Shown: positions 22,133 through 32,908, numbered from the stretch's first letter. The stretch is DNA of 64,000 nucleotides from Romanomermis culicivorax (GCA_963922205.1 CAWUHX010000037.1:620001-684000), one strand, 5' to 3'. A program made the numbers and translations. Notes: generated from the letters alone by a model not told the origin.

Positions 22133-22600
22133 TCAGGTTCCAGAAAGGGCATCTCCTGGACTCCTAGGGTTCGAAACGCCTCGGGCTGGCATTTGCACTC
22201 GAGGCGGTCCACCACACGACGTGTTATGCAGGGAACTCGAGAATCTGGAATCTTGATTTCGTTCGAGCGTAGGGCAAGTAGAAGAATAATGCCTACTTCT
22301 ACCACATCTAAAACAAGAAACAGTACCATCTGAGGACCTTCCTGATGAGCGGCCGCAGTTAAAGTTGGTATTTATTGTGCAATTTGGGCGACCTCCCATC
22401 CTGTTGGACTCTTGGGGACCATTTGATTGAATCTGAAAATCTCTGGCGTTGTTCCTAAGCCAAAAACAATTTTCTTGCCGTGCCATTACATCTCTATTTT
22501 CAACTAAAACGTGATCTTCTTGATTTGCTAAAATTTTTAAATTTTCTTCTTCTAAATTTTCTTCTGGTGGTACACGTTCAAATAATGGCCGTCCACTTCT
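22133..22600 (-). CDS. Gag C-terminal part with zinc knuckle, element C
   Basis: The frame is open from about 22600. The CCHC knuckle CFRCGRSRHYSSTC (CX2CX4HX4C) sits near 22265-22310 between Asn/Arg/Ser/Gly-rich segments. Such knuckles bind element RNA. The capsid domain expected upstream is not present; only about 260 bp separate this frame from the 5' LTR. It ends at 22133, and the next frame continues with the membrane ORF. Confidence 0.75.
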   Translation of the reverse strand, partial: RSGRPLFERVPPEENLEEENLKILANQEDHVLVENRDVMARQENCFWLRNNARDFQIQSNGPQESNRMGGRPNCTINTNFNCGRSSGRSSDGTVSCFRCGRSRHYSSTCPTLERNQDSRFSSSLHNTSCGGPPRVQMPARGVSNPRSPGDALSGT

Positions 22601-22682
22601 GGTTCATCGGTATTCTGTAGGATTCTGGCGAGCACGAGTGATTACGTTATTAAAATTGAAAAAAGTGAATTTTCTTCTTCAG

Positions 22683-22863
22683 CCGTTCTTCAAAAAATTG
22701 TCAAGTTCGAAAAGCGCCAATATCAAGTTCTGGAAACGCCAAGTAAGTTGTCAAATAAAATCGTTGGCCTTCGTGCTTCTTTATTTCTTCTTTATTTTCA
22801 GGCTTCTACAACGTCAATTCGAATCCAACTATTGTAGTCGACATCCTGCCAGCCTCGCCACTT
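22683..22863 (+). other. Two candidate antisense exons abutting the 5' LTR of element C
   Basis: Segment 1 (22683-22742) lies between TTCTTCTTCAG and GTAAGTTG. Segment 2 (22802-22863) lies between TTTATTTTCAG and GTAAGG, whose GT is bases 2-3 of the LTR. Joined across a 59-bp intron they are open for 40 codons (starting VLQKIVKFEKRQYQVLETP). They continue in phase into the LTR segment 23084-23169 for 28 more. Introns of 59 bp are normal in this genome (iPGM intron 4). No initiating exon was found. Confidence 0.4.
22845..22860 (-). promoter_or_regulatory. Candidate primer-binding site of element C
   Basis: After the LTR end (CCCTTACA) and the two bases AG, the minus strand reads TGGCGAGGCTGGCAGG, with the same spacing as in element A. 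Confidence 0.5.
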
Positions 22864-23493
22864 GTAAGGGTTTTCAATGTGTGGGTCAATGGTAAATACA
22901 GGTTACTGTAGCTGAATAACCTGCAGATCGGACTGAATACTAAATGTTTTAGAGTTGTTCTATTTTCTTCAGAAACGTCAATGAAAACGTCAATAGATGG
23001 ATGGCAACGGCAAGATTAGGAAAACGCCAAGGTAATTTTAAAGGAAAATCTTAGTCTCGCAACGAAATTATATTTCTTTCCAGCTTCCAATAGTCACAAA
23101 GCCAGATGGAACGAACGACGTTTTATCCAGCGACCCTACGACGTTATTCAAGAGCAGAGAAGAAAGCAGGTAAGCTAAATTTATTAGTGAAGAGGTGAAG
23201 TAATTTTTACATACAAAACAGACATAAATATATAAAGAAAAAGACATAAAAAAAACATAAAAACTAGGTTATGACATCATAATTTCATATATCTTTAGAT
23301 TATAATCTTAGTAGGCCTAATCGTATATTTTTAAATAAGTTCCATGATGTAAGGCAAAGAATCATGGCACAATGTCTACAGTAGGATTGGATAACGTAGG
23401 TTTGCCTGGTGTGTGTGTGACTGTGAGAGCATCGCCGTTTACTGTAGGTTGCTCAACGGCTAATATTATTGATTGATTTGTAGTGCTCCCACA
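22863..23493 (-). repeat. 5' LTR of element C
   Basis: Direct repeat of 16166-16796, same length (631 bp), with about 17 differences including single-base indels. It starts TGTAAGGG and ends GCTCCCACA in plus reading. Confidence 0.88.
23084..23169 (+). other. Candidate antisense exon in the 5' LTR of element C
   Basis: Same 86-bp splice-bounded segment as 16388-16473, open as LPIVTKPDGTNDVLSSDP. It continues the phase of the two segments at 22683-22863. Confidence 0.4.
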
Positions 23494-25171
23494 ATTTTGA
23501 AGACTAAAATGTTTTTCTCTAGCAATTTTGACATCAGATCAATTTCATCCCTGAAATAGCACCTGCAATTTTGAACAAGTAAAACATGCTAGCGACAACA
23601 TCAAAAAACAACAATGTGAGCAAGGATGACACTACCACCAACATCATGGCAATCGTGGAACCTGTTGACAATACTACTACCACAACTACTGAAACTGTTG
23701 AAAATGCCACAACAACAACAACCATCATCACTGCAACTTCAAAACATGTTGATGGCAATGATACTTGTACTACTATTAAAAAAGCCATTATGGGAGCTGG
23801 TGATACCAATAGTACTGTTGTTGCCAATGGTGCTAGTGTAGATAGTTAGCACTCAAATGAGGTTTGTTAACGATCTCTTATTGACTAAATCAACAATCCA
23901 GAATATGATACATCATCAAATACAAGTTGTCTGGATGCCAAGACCAAATATATTTGTGAGTTACTCATTCCAGGATTAAATATTCCATGATTTTTTGACA
24001 AACTAAGAGTAAATTGAAAAAAATTGTTTATAACAATCCGCACTGAACAAGCAATATAGAACATTTTCATTGGTTGTATTTCCGACTGCTTTTGTAAGAA
24101 AAATGTTACAGATACTGAAGAACATCAATGTCCGGGACATCCCTCCATTTATAATACCACAATTACACCAACAGTTGATCATTTGTATGAAATTGAGACA
24201 ATTATTGATTGTTTTGAGTATGTTATAGGTGAGGTTCAAAGTTACTATTCTCTTCATGTTTTTAAAGGGATGATTGATATATTTTGTTGTATTCTATTTA
24301 CAAAGATAGGTTGTAAGGTTGTTAGGGTACCTGTAGCTTGTTTCATGGATGAGAGGTATAATTATGATTTTTATGATGAATCTGTTATTGATACCGTGTG
24401 TGAGTTCATTAATGTTAAACTATCAGGCTTTTGTCTTTTCACTGTATTATAGTTTTACTTATTTATTTCCGATTCAGAATATTTTCATTTAGCCTTGCAT
24501 GTGTTTCATTATTATTTTCACATGAAGTAACTACATCTTACTGTAATATGCATACTGTATGGCCCTGCAAGCTAATTTCTACTGTATTTTGTTTTATCCA
24601 ACTATTTGTGTATAATGTTTTATGCTAGTGTAAAAGAAGTGAAAGAAGAACACAAAAAGTGGAAGAGCAAAAAACATGAGAAGCCCTGCAGTGCACACAG
24701 CTTGCAGACCTCAGTTCAGTTCAAAAACACAGCAGCACTGAGACACCACATTGTGTTATCTGCAGCTAACCCAGGATAAGCACAAGATAATGTGCTATGC
24801 CAAGAATAGACTTTTGCCTAGTCACTATTCTCAAGCACTGGTAAATCATCCACCTGGCAGTAGAACTGCTGGTCAAGTAAAAAAAACTTTATTTACAAGC
24901 ACAAAAACAAAAACAAGACGACCAATAAAAACCAAAACAAACTACCAAAAACATGCAACCAGGCCATTTTATAGTGGCACAGTTATGCAAAACATCAAAA
25001 AGAACAGAAAACTAAATAATTAGCATAGCAAATCCTACAATGTTATGTGCTTTATGCAACTATTCATGTTTTACAGTATTGTTGTTTTGGTAATTATAAA
25101 TAGCATCTCAGTTAAATAAAATCATTTTGAAAAACTGTTACAGTTGAAAAGTGGTTGGTTTTTCTTGGAAG
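23494..25171. other. AT-rich DNA, right flank of element C; no supported gene
   Basis: A Thr-rich open stretch at 23586-23849 comes from ACA/ACT-rich low-complexity DNA and I do not treat it as a gene. An 89-codon frame at 24183-24452 has no recognised domain; it could be a decayed gene of the adjoining Polinton. Confidence 0.4.
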
Positions 25172-25730
25172 ATGTCAGACCTTCATGAGAAACACCCATT
25201 TAACTGCATAGTTTCTGCTCCAACAAAATAGGGGAAAATGCAATTTGTTAAAAAAGTTGTAATTTTCGAAAAAGAAAGCATTCACCCTGCTCCTGTAAAA
25301 ATATTGGTGTTACTCAGAATGGAAAGAAGCTTACAACAAATTAGTTTAAAAATGTTCCTACATAGAATTTGTTCAAGGTTCACCTGACATAGATGATATG
25401 CCTAAACTATTAATTGATGATATCATGCATGAGATGAAGAATGATCAACATTCAACTCAGCTTTTCACTAAAGGCTTGCATCACTGGTACTTATCAATTA
25501 TACATATAATTCAGAACAGGGTTTTTGATAAGATAAATACAAGTAGAATAAATGCTCAATATTTGATTCTTCTAAACAACCCTAAGGATAGACTGCAAGT
25601 TCATATATTGGCTCATCAGATTTTTCTATGTTGTTCAAATTATTTTATAGAGGAGTATGAGGATGCTACGAGTGTACTATATGGTTATTCACTAATAGAT
25701 CTTATTCAGACATGCCCTGGAAAATATTGA
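25172..25730 (+). pseudogene. Polinton FtsK/HerA-like packaging ATPase, copy 1
   Basis: Starts at ATG 25172 with KHPFNCIVSAPTK, and then a stop codon falls inside the Walker A loop. After decayed sequence, the frame 25398-25730 has Walker B (KLLIDDIMHEM), then NPKDRLQVHILAHQIF and YEDATSVLYGY. In Polintons and adintoviruses this protein is thought to pump DNA into capsids. Nonsense and frame changes rule out function. Confidence 0.82.
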
Positions 25731-26434
25731 CTCAGGTCTAATATGTTTCCTGGCAATAATTATATGATTTTGTATACACCTAAATGAGTTGTCATTTTTA
25801 CAAAAATCTTTTTACAAGTTGGTTGAATCTTATTATTATTTGTCAATATGCTATGCAGTAAATATACCTCTCTTAATGATCTTATCATAACTCATTTTAT
25901 ATCTGTTTTTATTGTATGGTTACAATATCCTTTCAAAATTTAGGAAAATGTGGAAGCTGTAAATGGTACCAATTCTAGGATACTAAATAAAAATAATCTT
26001 ACAGCTCAGAATTTTATGGAAACATTATAAATTGCATGTAACACCCTTACTACATTTTGTTGAAGAAATTTTACAATGCCCTCAAGGCGATGTTCAATGT
26101 GTGCATCCAATCTCATGTTTTAAAATTCAAAACTCAATCCTACTGTATTTTCTTGTTGTAGTTGTACTCATAAATTTCAAAACTTGTACATCACAGGTTC
26201 TAGGTTACGGTACAATGATACTGTAGATTTACTACAGAGTCAAGAAAGAATATTTTACGATGCATCATCAGTTCAGTCAAAGTTTTTGATGAGGTTGGTC
26301 ATTTTTCTATTATTTGTTGCTTCTGTGACACCAATTTTCTGTCAGAATGGTACAACATAAAGTAAAAGGTAAAATTTTTATATCTATTTATCTATCTAAT
26401 TGAATATAATAATATTTGAGGTAAAATACTAACC

Positions 26435-27206
26435 AATGACCAAAAACGAGAGTTGATCAATTTGTTTTGGACTTACTTTTTACCTGAAGCCAAGACCTTT
26501 TACAAAGACATACCTAAGGCCTGCAATCACTCATGCTGCAAAGTTCAATTAAATATGTGATGTAAAAAAGTTATACAATTTTGGTGTTTAGCTAAACTAT
26601 TAGTACTGGAACTGGATATGATTGAACCTCGTTCTAATTTTGTGGAAGATCTTTTTTAAAACTAGATACAAATCATGAATTGTCTTTTATGAATATGAAT
26701 AATTTGCATACTTTTTTCAGGCCTGAAGAGTTTAATCTTATTATCAAAAACGAAGCCTCATTACTGTTTTAATGTAATACACTAGCTGTTTTAAAATTTA
26801 TTCAGCATTTGATCATTATTGTAATATTTTCTCCTACTGTACAGTCTGTTTTGTATGGCTTCTAGATTGGAAAAACATGTTCATGAGCTCAATGTGTTGA
26901 AGAATTCAAATTGTATTCAAAGACTTGCTTTTCTTCAATGTTCTTCCCCCAACTTAATCTGCTGCATGTAGGACATTTGTTTGAACATATTGAATGGTGA
27001 TATCGCTATTATTTCTAGGTTGAAAAAGAAATTGGCAGAACATTAATTATTTCTTAGAGCTTTAGCTACTATATAGGAAAAAAACAAGAAAAAAGATTTA
27101 CAAATTATACATGCAAAATTTGTGTAAAGTTGTGGAGCATTTTTACCTCTACTATTACTAGCTTTATTATCTATCCTAGCAACTTTTGTTACAGAGATAT
27201 TGTTAT
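26435..27206 (+). pseudogene. Small hydrophobic (pX-like) Polinton protein, copy 1, fragments
   Basis: Two short matches to the small gene of copy 2: QKRELINLFWTYFLPEAK near 26450, and a hydrophobic segment GAFLPLLLLALLSILATF near 27135-27190. The intervening sequence is unreadable. Confidence 0.45.
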
Positions 27207-27377
27207 AGAACGAAATTTGCAAGTAAATTTGCTCTTATACCTCATGAGGTTCTGAATAAGCTTAATAACACACATGCCTCCTCTTCTGCTTTATCAAATG
27301 AAAAGGTGGGTATAGCTAGACAGGTTAATATGTATCCTAACAAGTTTGAGTGCATTTTAAAGGAATCCTTGCACTAA
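27186..27377 (+). pseudogene. PX-like Polinton protein, copy 1, N-terminal fragment
   Basis: The segment KFALIPHEVLNKL matches the start of the copy-2 protein (KMILVPHEIGHRED). The remainder is lost. Confidence 0.5.
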
Positions 27378-27409
27378 TTATGCACCATAGGAGTTCGTTA
27401 TTTCACCAG

Positions 27410-29127
27410 ATTCATATATGCTGTATTTATCAAAAAAATTTAAATATTTCACTATCCAAATTACAAAGGCTGGTGGCAGCACTTGTGTTTTAACCACAGA
27501 TGTCAACAATAACCCTACTGGAAATGTCATAGCACCAATGAATCTGATTGGTAAAACTTTTTTTAAACCGAGTAAAATTTATTTAAATGGAAAATTAATA
27601 TCTGACAAGTAAGTTTTATGTTAACTATTCTATGTAGGTACATGTATTTTCACATTTTAAAATTTTTAGCAGCATAGATACGCTTACAGATCTTATTTGG
27701 AGATGGAATTGAGTCAACACACATTACAGCTGCTGGCTATACATTTGAAAATGACAATGTTCTTGATATAAAGAAAAACAAGGGTTCTTCAAAAAGAGTG
27801 TGAATATGTAATGGGGCCCCAATCGACTACAGTAAGCTCGTCATCTTTTCAAAGTGATTTGCAAGAATGCATCGTTTCAGAGCTCAAAGTTGTTCAAAGT
27901 TGTCCGAAGGTTCGCAACATCAAAGATTACACTTGCAGCAAGTTTGTGATAAAGTCAGTTGTTGTTTCGTTTGTCTTAGTGAGGAGTCAGTTTTGTGAGA
28001 GGCTCTGAGCATCCCTAGTAATTCAAAAACCCAGCATGTGTTCTAGGTTGAGTCAAACTATTTGGAAAATAGTTTGAGTAATTAGGTGAAACTCCTAATA
28101 GGATAAGATAGTACAGCCCGAGTTTCAGCATCCCAAAACTTTTGACGACCTGAGTGAAGATCCCTGGATAAATTGACATAGCACTCTCTACGAGCCCGTC
28201 AATCTCCTGGGTACGATTATCATTGCCTTAAATCTGTCAAACACTCCGAGTGTTCAGTTTCTAGCCTTGCGCACGCTCTTCCGTGTTCCCTACCTCTCTT
28301 ATTGAAAACGCGCGATAAATCGTCAAGCTACACAGCTTAATTATTGTCTTTTATTTTTTCACGCACGACAAATATTCAAAAATAGCACAGTCATTGAAAT
28401 AATGGCCCTCATACATTTTTTTATTATGTCCTTTTGCTTTAAAAATTGGCTTCTACCAACATAGAGATGATTTTTGCTTGCAGGAATTTATAAGCACTGA
28501 CACTGAGGCATACAAGATTGAAGTTAAAAGCATGTCTTTATTTATTAGAAAAGTAGAAGTGGCGAATAATATTAGTTTAGTTATTGAATCTATGTTACAA
28601 AATACGGCTGTAAAATATCCCATTCATTGCTGCCATGTTATGAGTCTATACATAACAGCTAGTCATCAATCCCCATCTCTAAACTCTCTGTTTACAGGAC
28701 CACTAACTCCTAGACTCGATGTGGCACTTGTTGATGGTGCTGCTCCTAGGGGTGATTATCAGTAGAGCCCCTTTAGTTTTGAGCATTTTGGATTGAACAA
28801 AATAAAAATAATCAATGGTACTACAACTTTACCGACTACTCCTTATATGCTGAATTTGAAAGAGAACAAATATTTGCATACTTTCACACAATTATTTGAA
28901 TGTGTAGGGTTTGGTACAGATAATAGAGGTGATGAATTTTCTTGAAATAATTTTATGGCTCATAATGAAATTTTTGTTTTCAATTTGACTCCTTGCTGTA
29001 TGGATGGTATTTTTTGGAAACTTATATCTAAAGGAGCAATCAGTTGGCAAATAAACTTTGGAGAAGATATACCTGATGTAGGTGTAGACGCAATTATATA
29101 TGCAAAACTTAAATATTGTACATTCTA
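27410..29127 (+). pseudogene. Polinton capsid protein (F54H12.2-like), copy 1, interrupted by an insertion
   Basis: The N-terminal part at 27410-27612 (NVIAPMNLIGKTFFKPSK, IYLNGKLIS) continues to about 27800 (AYRSYLEMEL). Unrelated DNA of about 650 bp follows (27811-28470). The C-terminal part at 28478-29127 has MSLFIRKVEV, VKYPIHCCHV, a stop at 28763-28765, then VFNLTPC and DVGVDAIIYAKL. It aligns segment by segment with 33350-34795. The family is the jelly-roll capsid protein of Polintons. Roughly 70 residues are replaced by the insertion. Confidence 0.82.
27811..28470. other. Insertion inside the capsid pseudogene, with two adjacent hairpins
   Basis: This DNA interrupts the capsid frame. 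It contains a 10-bp perfect hairpin (28054-28063 with 28067-28076, loop GGA) and at once a 6-bp hairpin (28081-28086 with 28094-28099). A 65-codon open stretch at 27811-28008 has no recognised domain. Confidence 0.4.
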
Positions 29128-29218
29128 ATTTTTTATAATAAAAAGAACGTTTATAGCTGTCTTTCTTGTTGTGTTTTTTCATATTAATTATAATTTTTGA
29201 TCTGGTCTCAATATCTTT

Positions 29219-29550
29219 CATCTCTAATTGCTACTGCAAGGGTACCTGTTTTTCTTTTTTACAGTAATCCTCAGGGATTTTTTTCATGCCTTTTCATCAT
29301 AAGACTGAAAGAGAAACTCTATCAAAAGACAACAAGATTCACTATAAACAATACTCTTATTCATTTATGTATTGATATTTTCATCTGTTCTCTACATCTC
29401 TTTCACCTCTAATTACACAAGTATGTTAACCTGTTTTTCTCCTACAGTGATCCTTCCCACTTATTTCTCACTTTTGTATCAGAAGACCTACTGGGAAACT
29501 CTAGAACAAAAGACATGAACAAGATTCACAATTAACAACTCTTATTGTTT
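29219..29550. repeat. Diverged tandem duplication, period about 180 bp
   Basis: The order CTCTAATT, ACCTGTTTTTCT, TACAGT-ATCCT, TCAGAAGAC or TCATAAGAC, GAAACTCTA, AACAAGATTCAC, ACTCTTATT occurs twice, from about 29219 and again from about 29400. It is non-coding and lies between Polinton copies 1 and 2. Confidence 0.6.
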
Positions 29551-29666
29551 TTAGTTTTATTTTATTTTTATTTAATATGATAAAATACAAAAAATATAAT
29601 ATATACAAAATTGAATACCTGAAAAATAAAAACTTCAAGTTTTTAAAAATTCTTGAAAAATATGAC

Positions 29667-31020
29667 TTACATTGTTTCACTCAATTTTTCAACATACTCA
29701 TATGGGAATTTGGCCTTAGCAAGAGAAGCCCCATACGCTCTCATAAATGTGTCAAGGTGGAAGCCAGGGGCTAAATATAATGATATGTCCAGGAATTTAA
29801 GATTTTCAGTAGAGAGACATAAAAATGCGCCATTTCTTAAAATTGCTTTTGGCCATGGACTTTCCTTATTCTCCCTCACTTGTTGAACAAGCTTTGGAAA
29901 AATATTTCTCTTGATAAGATTGATATCATACTTTCCAGAGTTAAATCCCAGGCATGTTAGCTGTGTGCCATACCTCTCAAGTCCATTTTTAACACCAATG
30001 ATTGAGTTCAGCTGATACCCCTTTTCACATCTCAAATCTTTTTTTATATCATATAATTCTTGTACATATGCTCTGCAACTCGATATCATAGAGTCTAAAT
30101 GTCCCAAAACTGACTTATATTGATTAGACAAAATTTCATTTTGCCTAAAGCTAATCAGTTCAAGATGCTTTAGCATTTTTTGTACTAAAATATCAGGATC
30201 ATTCTCCACAAAGCAAATTGGGGTGAACCCAGGAACATTTGTTGCAACAGCACATGAAACTGGTTGGTGTTCAGTTATAAAAGTTAATTTTTCCAAATTC
30301 TGATGACGTTTTTTGGCAAGGATGGCTTCAAAGTCATACAAAGCATAGAATGGACAAAAATGTTGAGTTTCATTCACAGAAAATCTCGAACTCTTTTAAC
30401 TGGTCAAATATTGACTTTTTGACCATATATGCACCACCTGGGAATTTATGTACAGTTTCTCCCTCATGACAGTGATTTTTGGCATGGTCATTGAGTTTTT
30501 CCTTTTTCCTGAATAGTCTGTTACAAGAAAGACATGAATATGTCTTTGCATATTGATCTAAATTTACAATATAGCTGTAATGAGCTTTTCCATTTTACAC
30601 AAAAGAAACATCCAAATTGAGAAGTTTGTTAAATTTTTGTACTGCATTTTTCCAGCACACTGCTATTTCTTTTACTATGTCTAAATGGAAAACCTGTACA
30701 TCTGTATGAAATAATTCTTCAATCATTTCTAGATCAGTGTAGGGAATTCCAGAAAATGATTCTATAATTTCAAGAATTTTTCCTTTTGACAATATTTGAT
30801 TAAAAAGTTTGAAAACACCATTCTTATTTTCAAAACTTCCAGTAAGGCATTGAACTATGAAGCAAAACAAGCAAAGATTACCAGTAAATTTATTTCTTTG
30901 ACTGTCATAAGTCATACATAGAAGGTTATTTTATTGGTGAGAAACTATTCCTGGCAAGCAAAAATCTTTACACCCTACCACAAAATTTTTTTGAGGTATA
31001 ACATAAAATTCAATATTGCT
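29667..31020 (-). pseudogene. Polinton DNA polymerase B, N-terminal region and 3'-5' exonuclease domain
   Basis: Read from 31020 down: an N-terminal segment (SQRNKFTGNLCLFCFIV, then IPYTDLEMIEELFHTDVQVF), then a C2H2-like finger near 30480-30540 (CLSCNRLF, LNDHAKNH). The exonuclease follows with Exo I (YALYDFEAIL, near 30330) and Exo II (GFNSGKYDINLIK, near 29930). It ends KFPYEYVEKLSETM at 29667, just before the linker at which the other fragment (3990-6083) begins. Stops lie near 30930 and 30595 and a shift near 30378. The polymerase domain is absent. This half would proofread in the intact enzyme. Confidence 0.87.
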
Positions 31021-31158
31021 TATAAGATGTAAAGCCCAGCCCTATTAATATGGTGATAATTGTAATTAAATATTGTAATGAAAAATAAAAACAAGAAAAA
31101 AATTAAGAGAAAAAACAAATTAAAGCACAATTCCTGGTATTTCCAGCATGTTGCATGT
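31021..31158. other. Divergent intergenic region of Polinton copy 2
   Basis: AT-rich spacer between the minus-strand polymerase and the plus-strand ATPase. The late-gene box of the ATPase starts at 31159. No matching box was seen for the polymerase direction. Confidence 0.4.
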
Positions 31159-31169
31159 TATAAAAGTTG
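31159..31169 (+). promoter_or_regulatory. TATAAAAGTTG late-gene box, ATPase
   Basis: Exact TATAAAAGTTG, beginning 34 bp before the ATPase ATG at 31193. Confidence 0.7.
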
Positions 31170-31192
31170 AGAATCTATAGAACAAAAAAAAC

Positions 31193-31815
31193 ATGGCTGT
31201 AAAATTTAATCACCCCTTTACATGTACTGTTGCTGACCCTACAAAAGCGAGTAAAGCAACCTTTGTAAAGAATTTAATAATAAATGTGAAGCACTTGATT
31301 GAACTGTTCATGAACATATTCACTGGTTTTTTAGTGAGAAGCAGCCAGTCTACAATGACTTGTCTGGCAGAGTCAACTTCTATCAGGGATTACCTGACAT
31401 GAACTTGATTAGAGAGCTCAGTCCTACATCCCAACTTGTTATACTAGATGATCTCATGCAGGAAATCACTAAAAATAAGCACCTGGACATTCTTTTTACT
31501 CATGTATGTCATTACATGAATGTTTCTGCGATATACATTGTTCAAAATGTTTTCTTCGAGGGTCTAAGAACATCTAGAATAAATGCAGAGTACCTTGTTT
31601 TGATGAAGAATCCTGCAGATAGGCTCCAAGTGAAAACTTTGGCAAGACAGTTGTTTCCTGATAAAGTAAAGTACTTTCTCGAGTCTTTTGAAGATGCCAC
31701 ATTTAAACCCTACAGTTACATAATTATTGATCTTTCTCAAACAACACCTGATAAACTTAGACTCAGAGCTGATATTTTCTCAAAATTTTCCATGATATAT
31801 GTGCCAAAAGTATAA
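31193..31815 (+). pseudogene. Polinton FtsK/HerA-like packaging ATPase, copy 2
   Basis: ATG 31193, about 207 codons with one frameshift near 31310. Walker A is degenerate: ADPTKASKATFVKNL in place of the usual GPTxSGKT pattern. Walker B is intact (LVILDDLMQEI). Downstream are NPADRLQVKTLARQLFP and FEDATFKPYSYIIIDL, then VYVPK-like IYVPKV before the TAA at 31813-31815. That stop lies inside the next gene's promoter box. In the family this is the genome-packaging motor. The altered P-loop and the shift indicate loss of function. Confidence 0.87.
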
Positions 31816-31821
31816 AAGTTG
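31811..31821 (+). promoter_or_regulatory. TATAAAAGTTG late-gene box, small hydrophobic protein
   Basis: Exact match, beginning 36 bp before ATG 31847 and overlapping the ATPase stop codon. Confidence 0.7.
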
Positions 31822-31846
31822 TCTATTCTTCAGTTGTATAGTCAAA

Positions 31847-32203
31847 ATGCCTTGTGATCATCTTAGACATAATATTGATTACATCAGGGTACTAGCTAAG
31901 GCTAAACCCAAGCAACCTAAAGCTATTATTAGCACCACTGATCGTGAACTAATACTTTGTTTGTGGGAATGTATACTCAACTTCCTCGAAGGCAATATAA
32001 AAGCTGACAAAAATACCTTGAATGAATTAAGTTCCCGCAAGGGACATCTAGGAGTATGAGCAGATGAGAAAACAAGTCCCAGCTGAAGACGAGACATTCT
32101 AAAACAAAAAGGTGGATTTCTGGCTGTATTATTGGCACCAAATTTAGGAATAGCTAGACAATTGCTAGCTGATGCAATTATAAAAAATGATGCATACAAA
32201 TAA
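31847..32203 (+). pseudogene. Small basic/hydrophobic (pX-like) Polinton protein, copy 2
   Basis: ATG 31847 to TAA 32201-32203, 118 in-frame codons interrupted by TGA at 32057-32059 and 32084-32086. The N-terminal part is basic (RVLAKAKPKQPKAI). A Cys/Leu helical segment follows, and the C-terminus has KQKGGFLAVLLAPNLG. A GGFL hydrophobic tail after a basic region recalls adenovirus pX-type peptides, which condense DNA; that link is inference. A related small gene with a GAFLPLLL tail is in copy 1 at the same position. Confidence 0.65.
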
Positions 32204-32900
32204 AATGATTCTTGTACCGCATGAGATTGGTCATAGGGAGGATATAGCAGCTAATGTAATGACTGCTTTGGATAAAGAAATGAATGACATTTTAACTAAT
32301 AAGTCATTGCCCTCTGACAGAAAGATAATCTTATACAATCAAGTGTTGCACAGATATAGGCAGGCTATGGAGGATCAAACCAGACTTTATGAGTTGACTG
32401 TTAGTGAACCTGTTGCAGAACACCCCATTCCTGATCTGGATGAAATAACACTGAGGCTAAAAAAGCCAGACACTGCTGAAAGCACTATTGGTGTTACCCC
32501 GAGAAAAGATGTGCTGTATGAAAAAACTATGAAAATTGTACCAAAAAAGTGGCATAGTCAGGTGAAATGTTATGTGATTATGCTAAAGATAACCCACACA
32601 TGGAGTTGTCAGATAAAGGAGAAATGATTCTGAAAGGCACCAAAATAAGTAAAACTAACATTGTAGATTTGATTTCTGGTGTAGAAAGAGATGGTCCGAG
32701 GCATTAGCAAGCAATAGGGTCAGAATTGTATGTAAGGAACCTCTTAAAGGAGAATGTGCCCCAAGATGTTTTTGTTAATAAGTTCAGGTTAAATGTTGGA
32801 AGTGAAAGCAATGAAACATTTGCTTCCCCCAGTGGCCCCGTAGATGGTAAAAAAATTAAGGTACCCAAAAGCATTACACCAAGGTCTAGATGGTTACAAT
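32187..32900 (+). pseudogene. PX-like Polinton protein of unknown role, copy 2
   Basis: ATG 32205 (or 32187). Begins MILVPHEIGHRE and continues with a helical region (LYNQVLHRYRQAMEDQTR). The frame breaks at about 32560 and resumes with MELSDKGEMILKGTKI and SKTNIVDLISGVERDG. It stops near 32705 and resumes with YVRNLLKENVPQDVFVNKF to about 32795. Proteins of this pattern sit between the ATPase and capsid genes in Polintons; their role is unknown to me. No TATAAAAGTTG box precedes it, so it may share a transcript with the preceding gene. Confidence 0.65.
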
Positions 32901-32908
32901 TTGAAAAG

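Larger units (their letters stand above)
16166..23493 (-). mobile_element. Ty3/gypsy LTR retrotransposon C with accessory exonuclease-like ORF
   Basis: The 7328-bp element lies between two direct 631-bp repeats (16166-16796 and 22863-23493) with TG...CA ends. It is flanked by a short ATTT duplication (16162-16165 and 23494-23497). Coding order on minus: Gag zinc knuckle, a membrane/Env-like ORF fused to an RNase H start, RNase H, integrase, then two ORFs downstream of integrase. The RT palm and most of Gag and protease are missing, so it is not autonomous. LTR copies differ at about 17 sites by eye (roughly 97 percent identity), which suggests a fairly recent insertion. Confidence 0.85.
25172..29127 (+). 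mobile_element. Polinton/Maverick copy 1, late-gene cluster, heavily degraded
   Basis: The order packaging ATPase, small hydrophobic protein, PX-like protein, capsid protein is the same as in copy 2 (31193-34795). Every gene carries stops or deletions. No polymerase, integrase or terminal repeats were found attached. Confidence 0.8.

Noticed and set aside
22960..23031. Second LTR splice-bounded segment (after TTTTCTTCAG) as a coding exon
   Set aside because: It has stops in the relevant phase and a single-base indel between the two LTRs, so it cannot be constrained coding sequence.
23586..23849. Thr-rich ORF as a mucin-like gene
   Set aside because: It derives from ACA/ACT low-complexity DNA, and the opposite strand and other frames are open over the same stretch.
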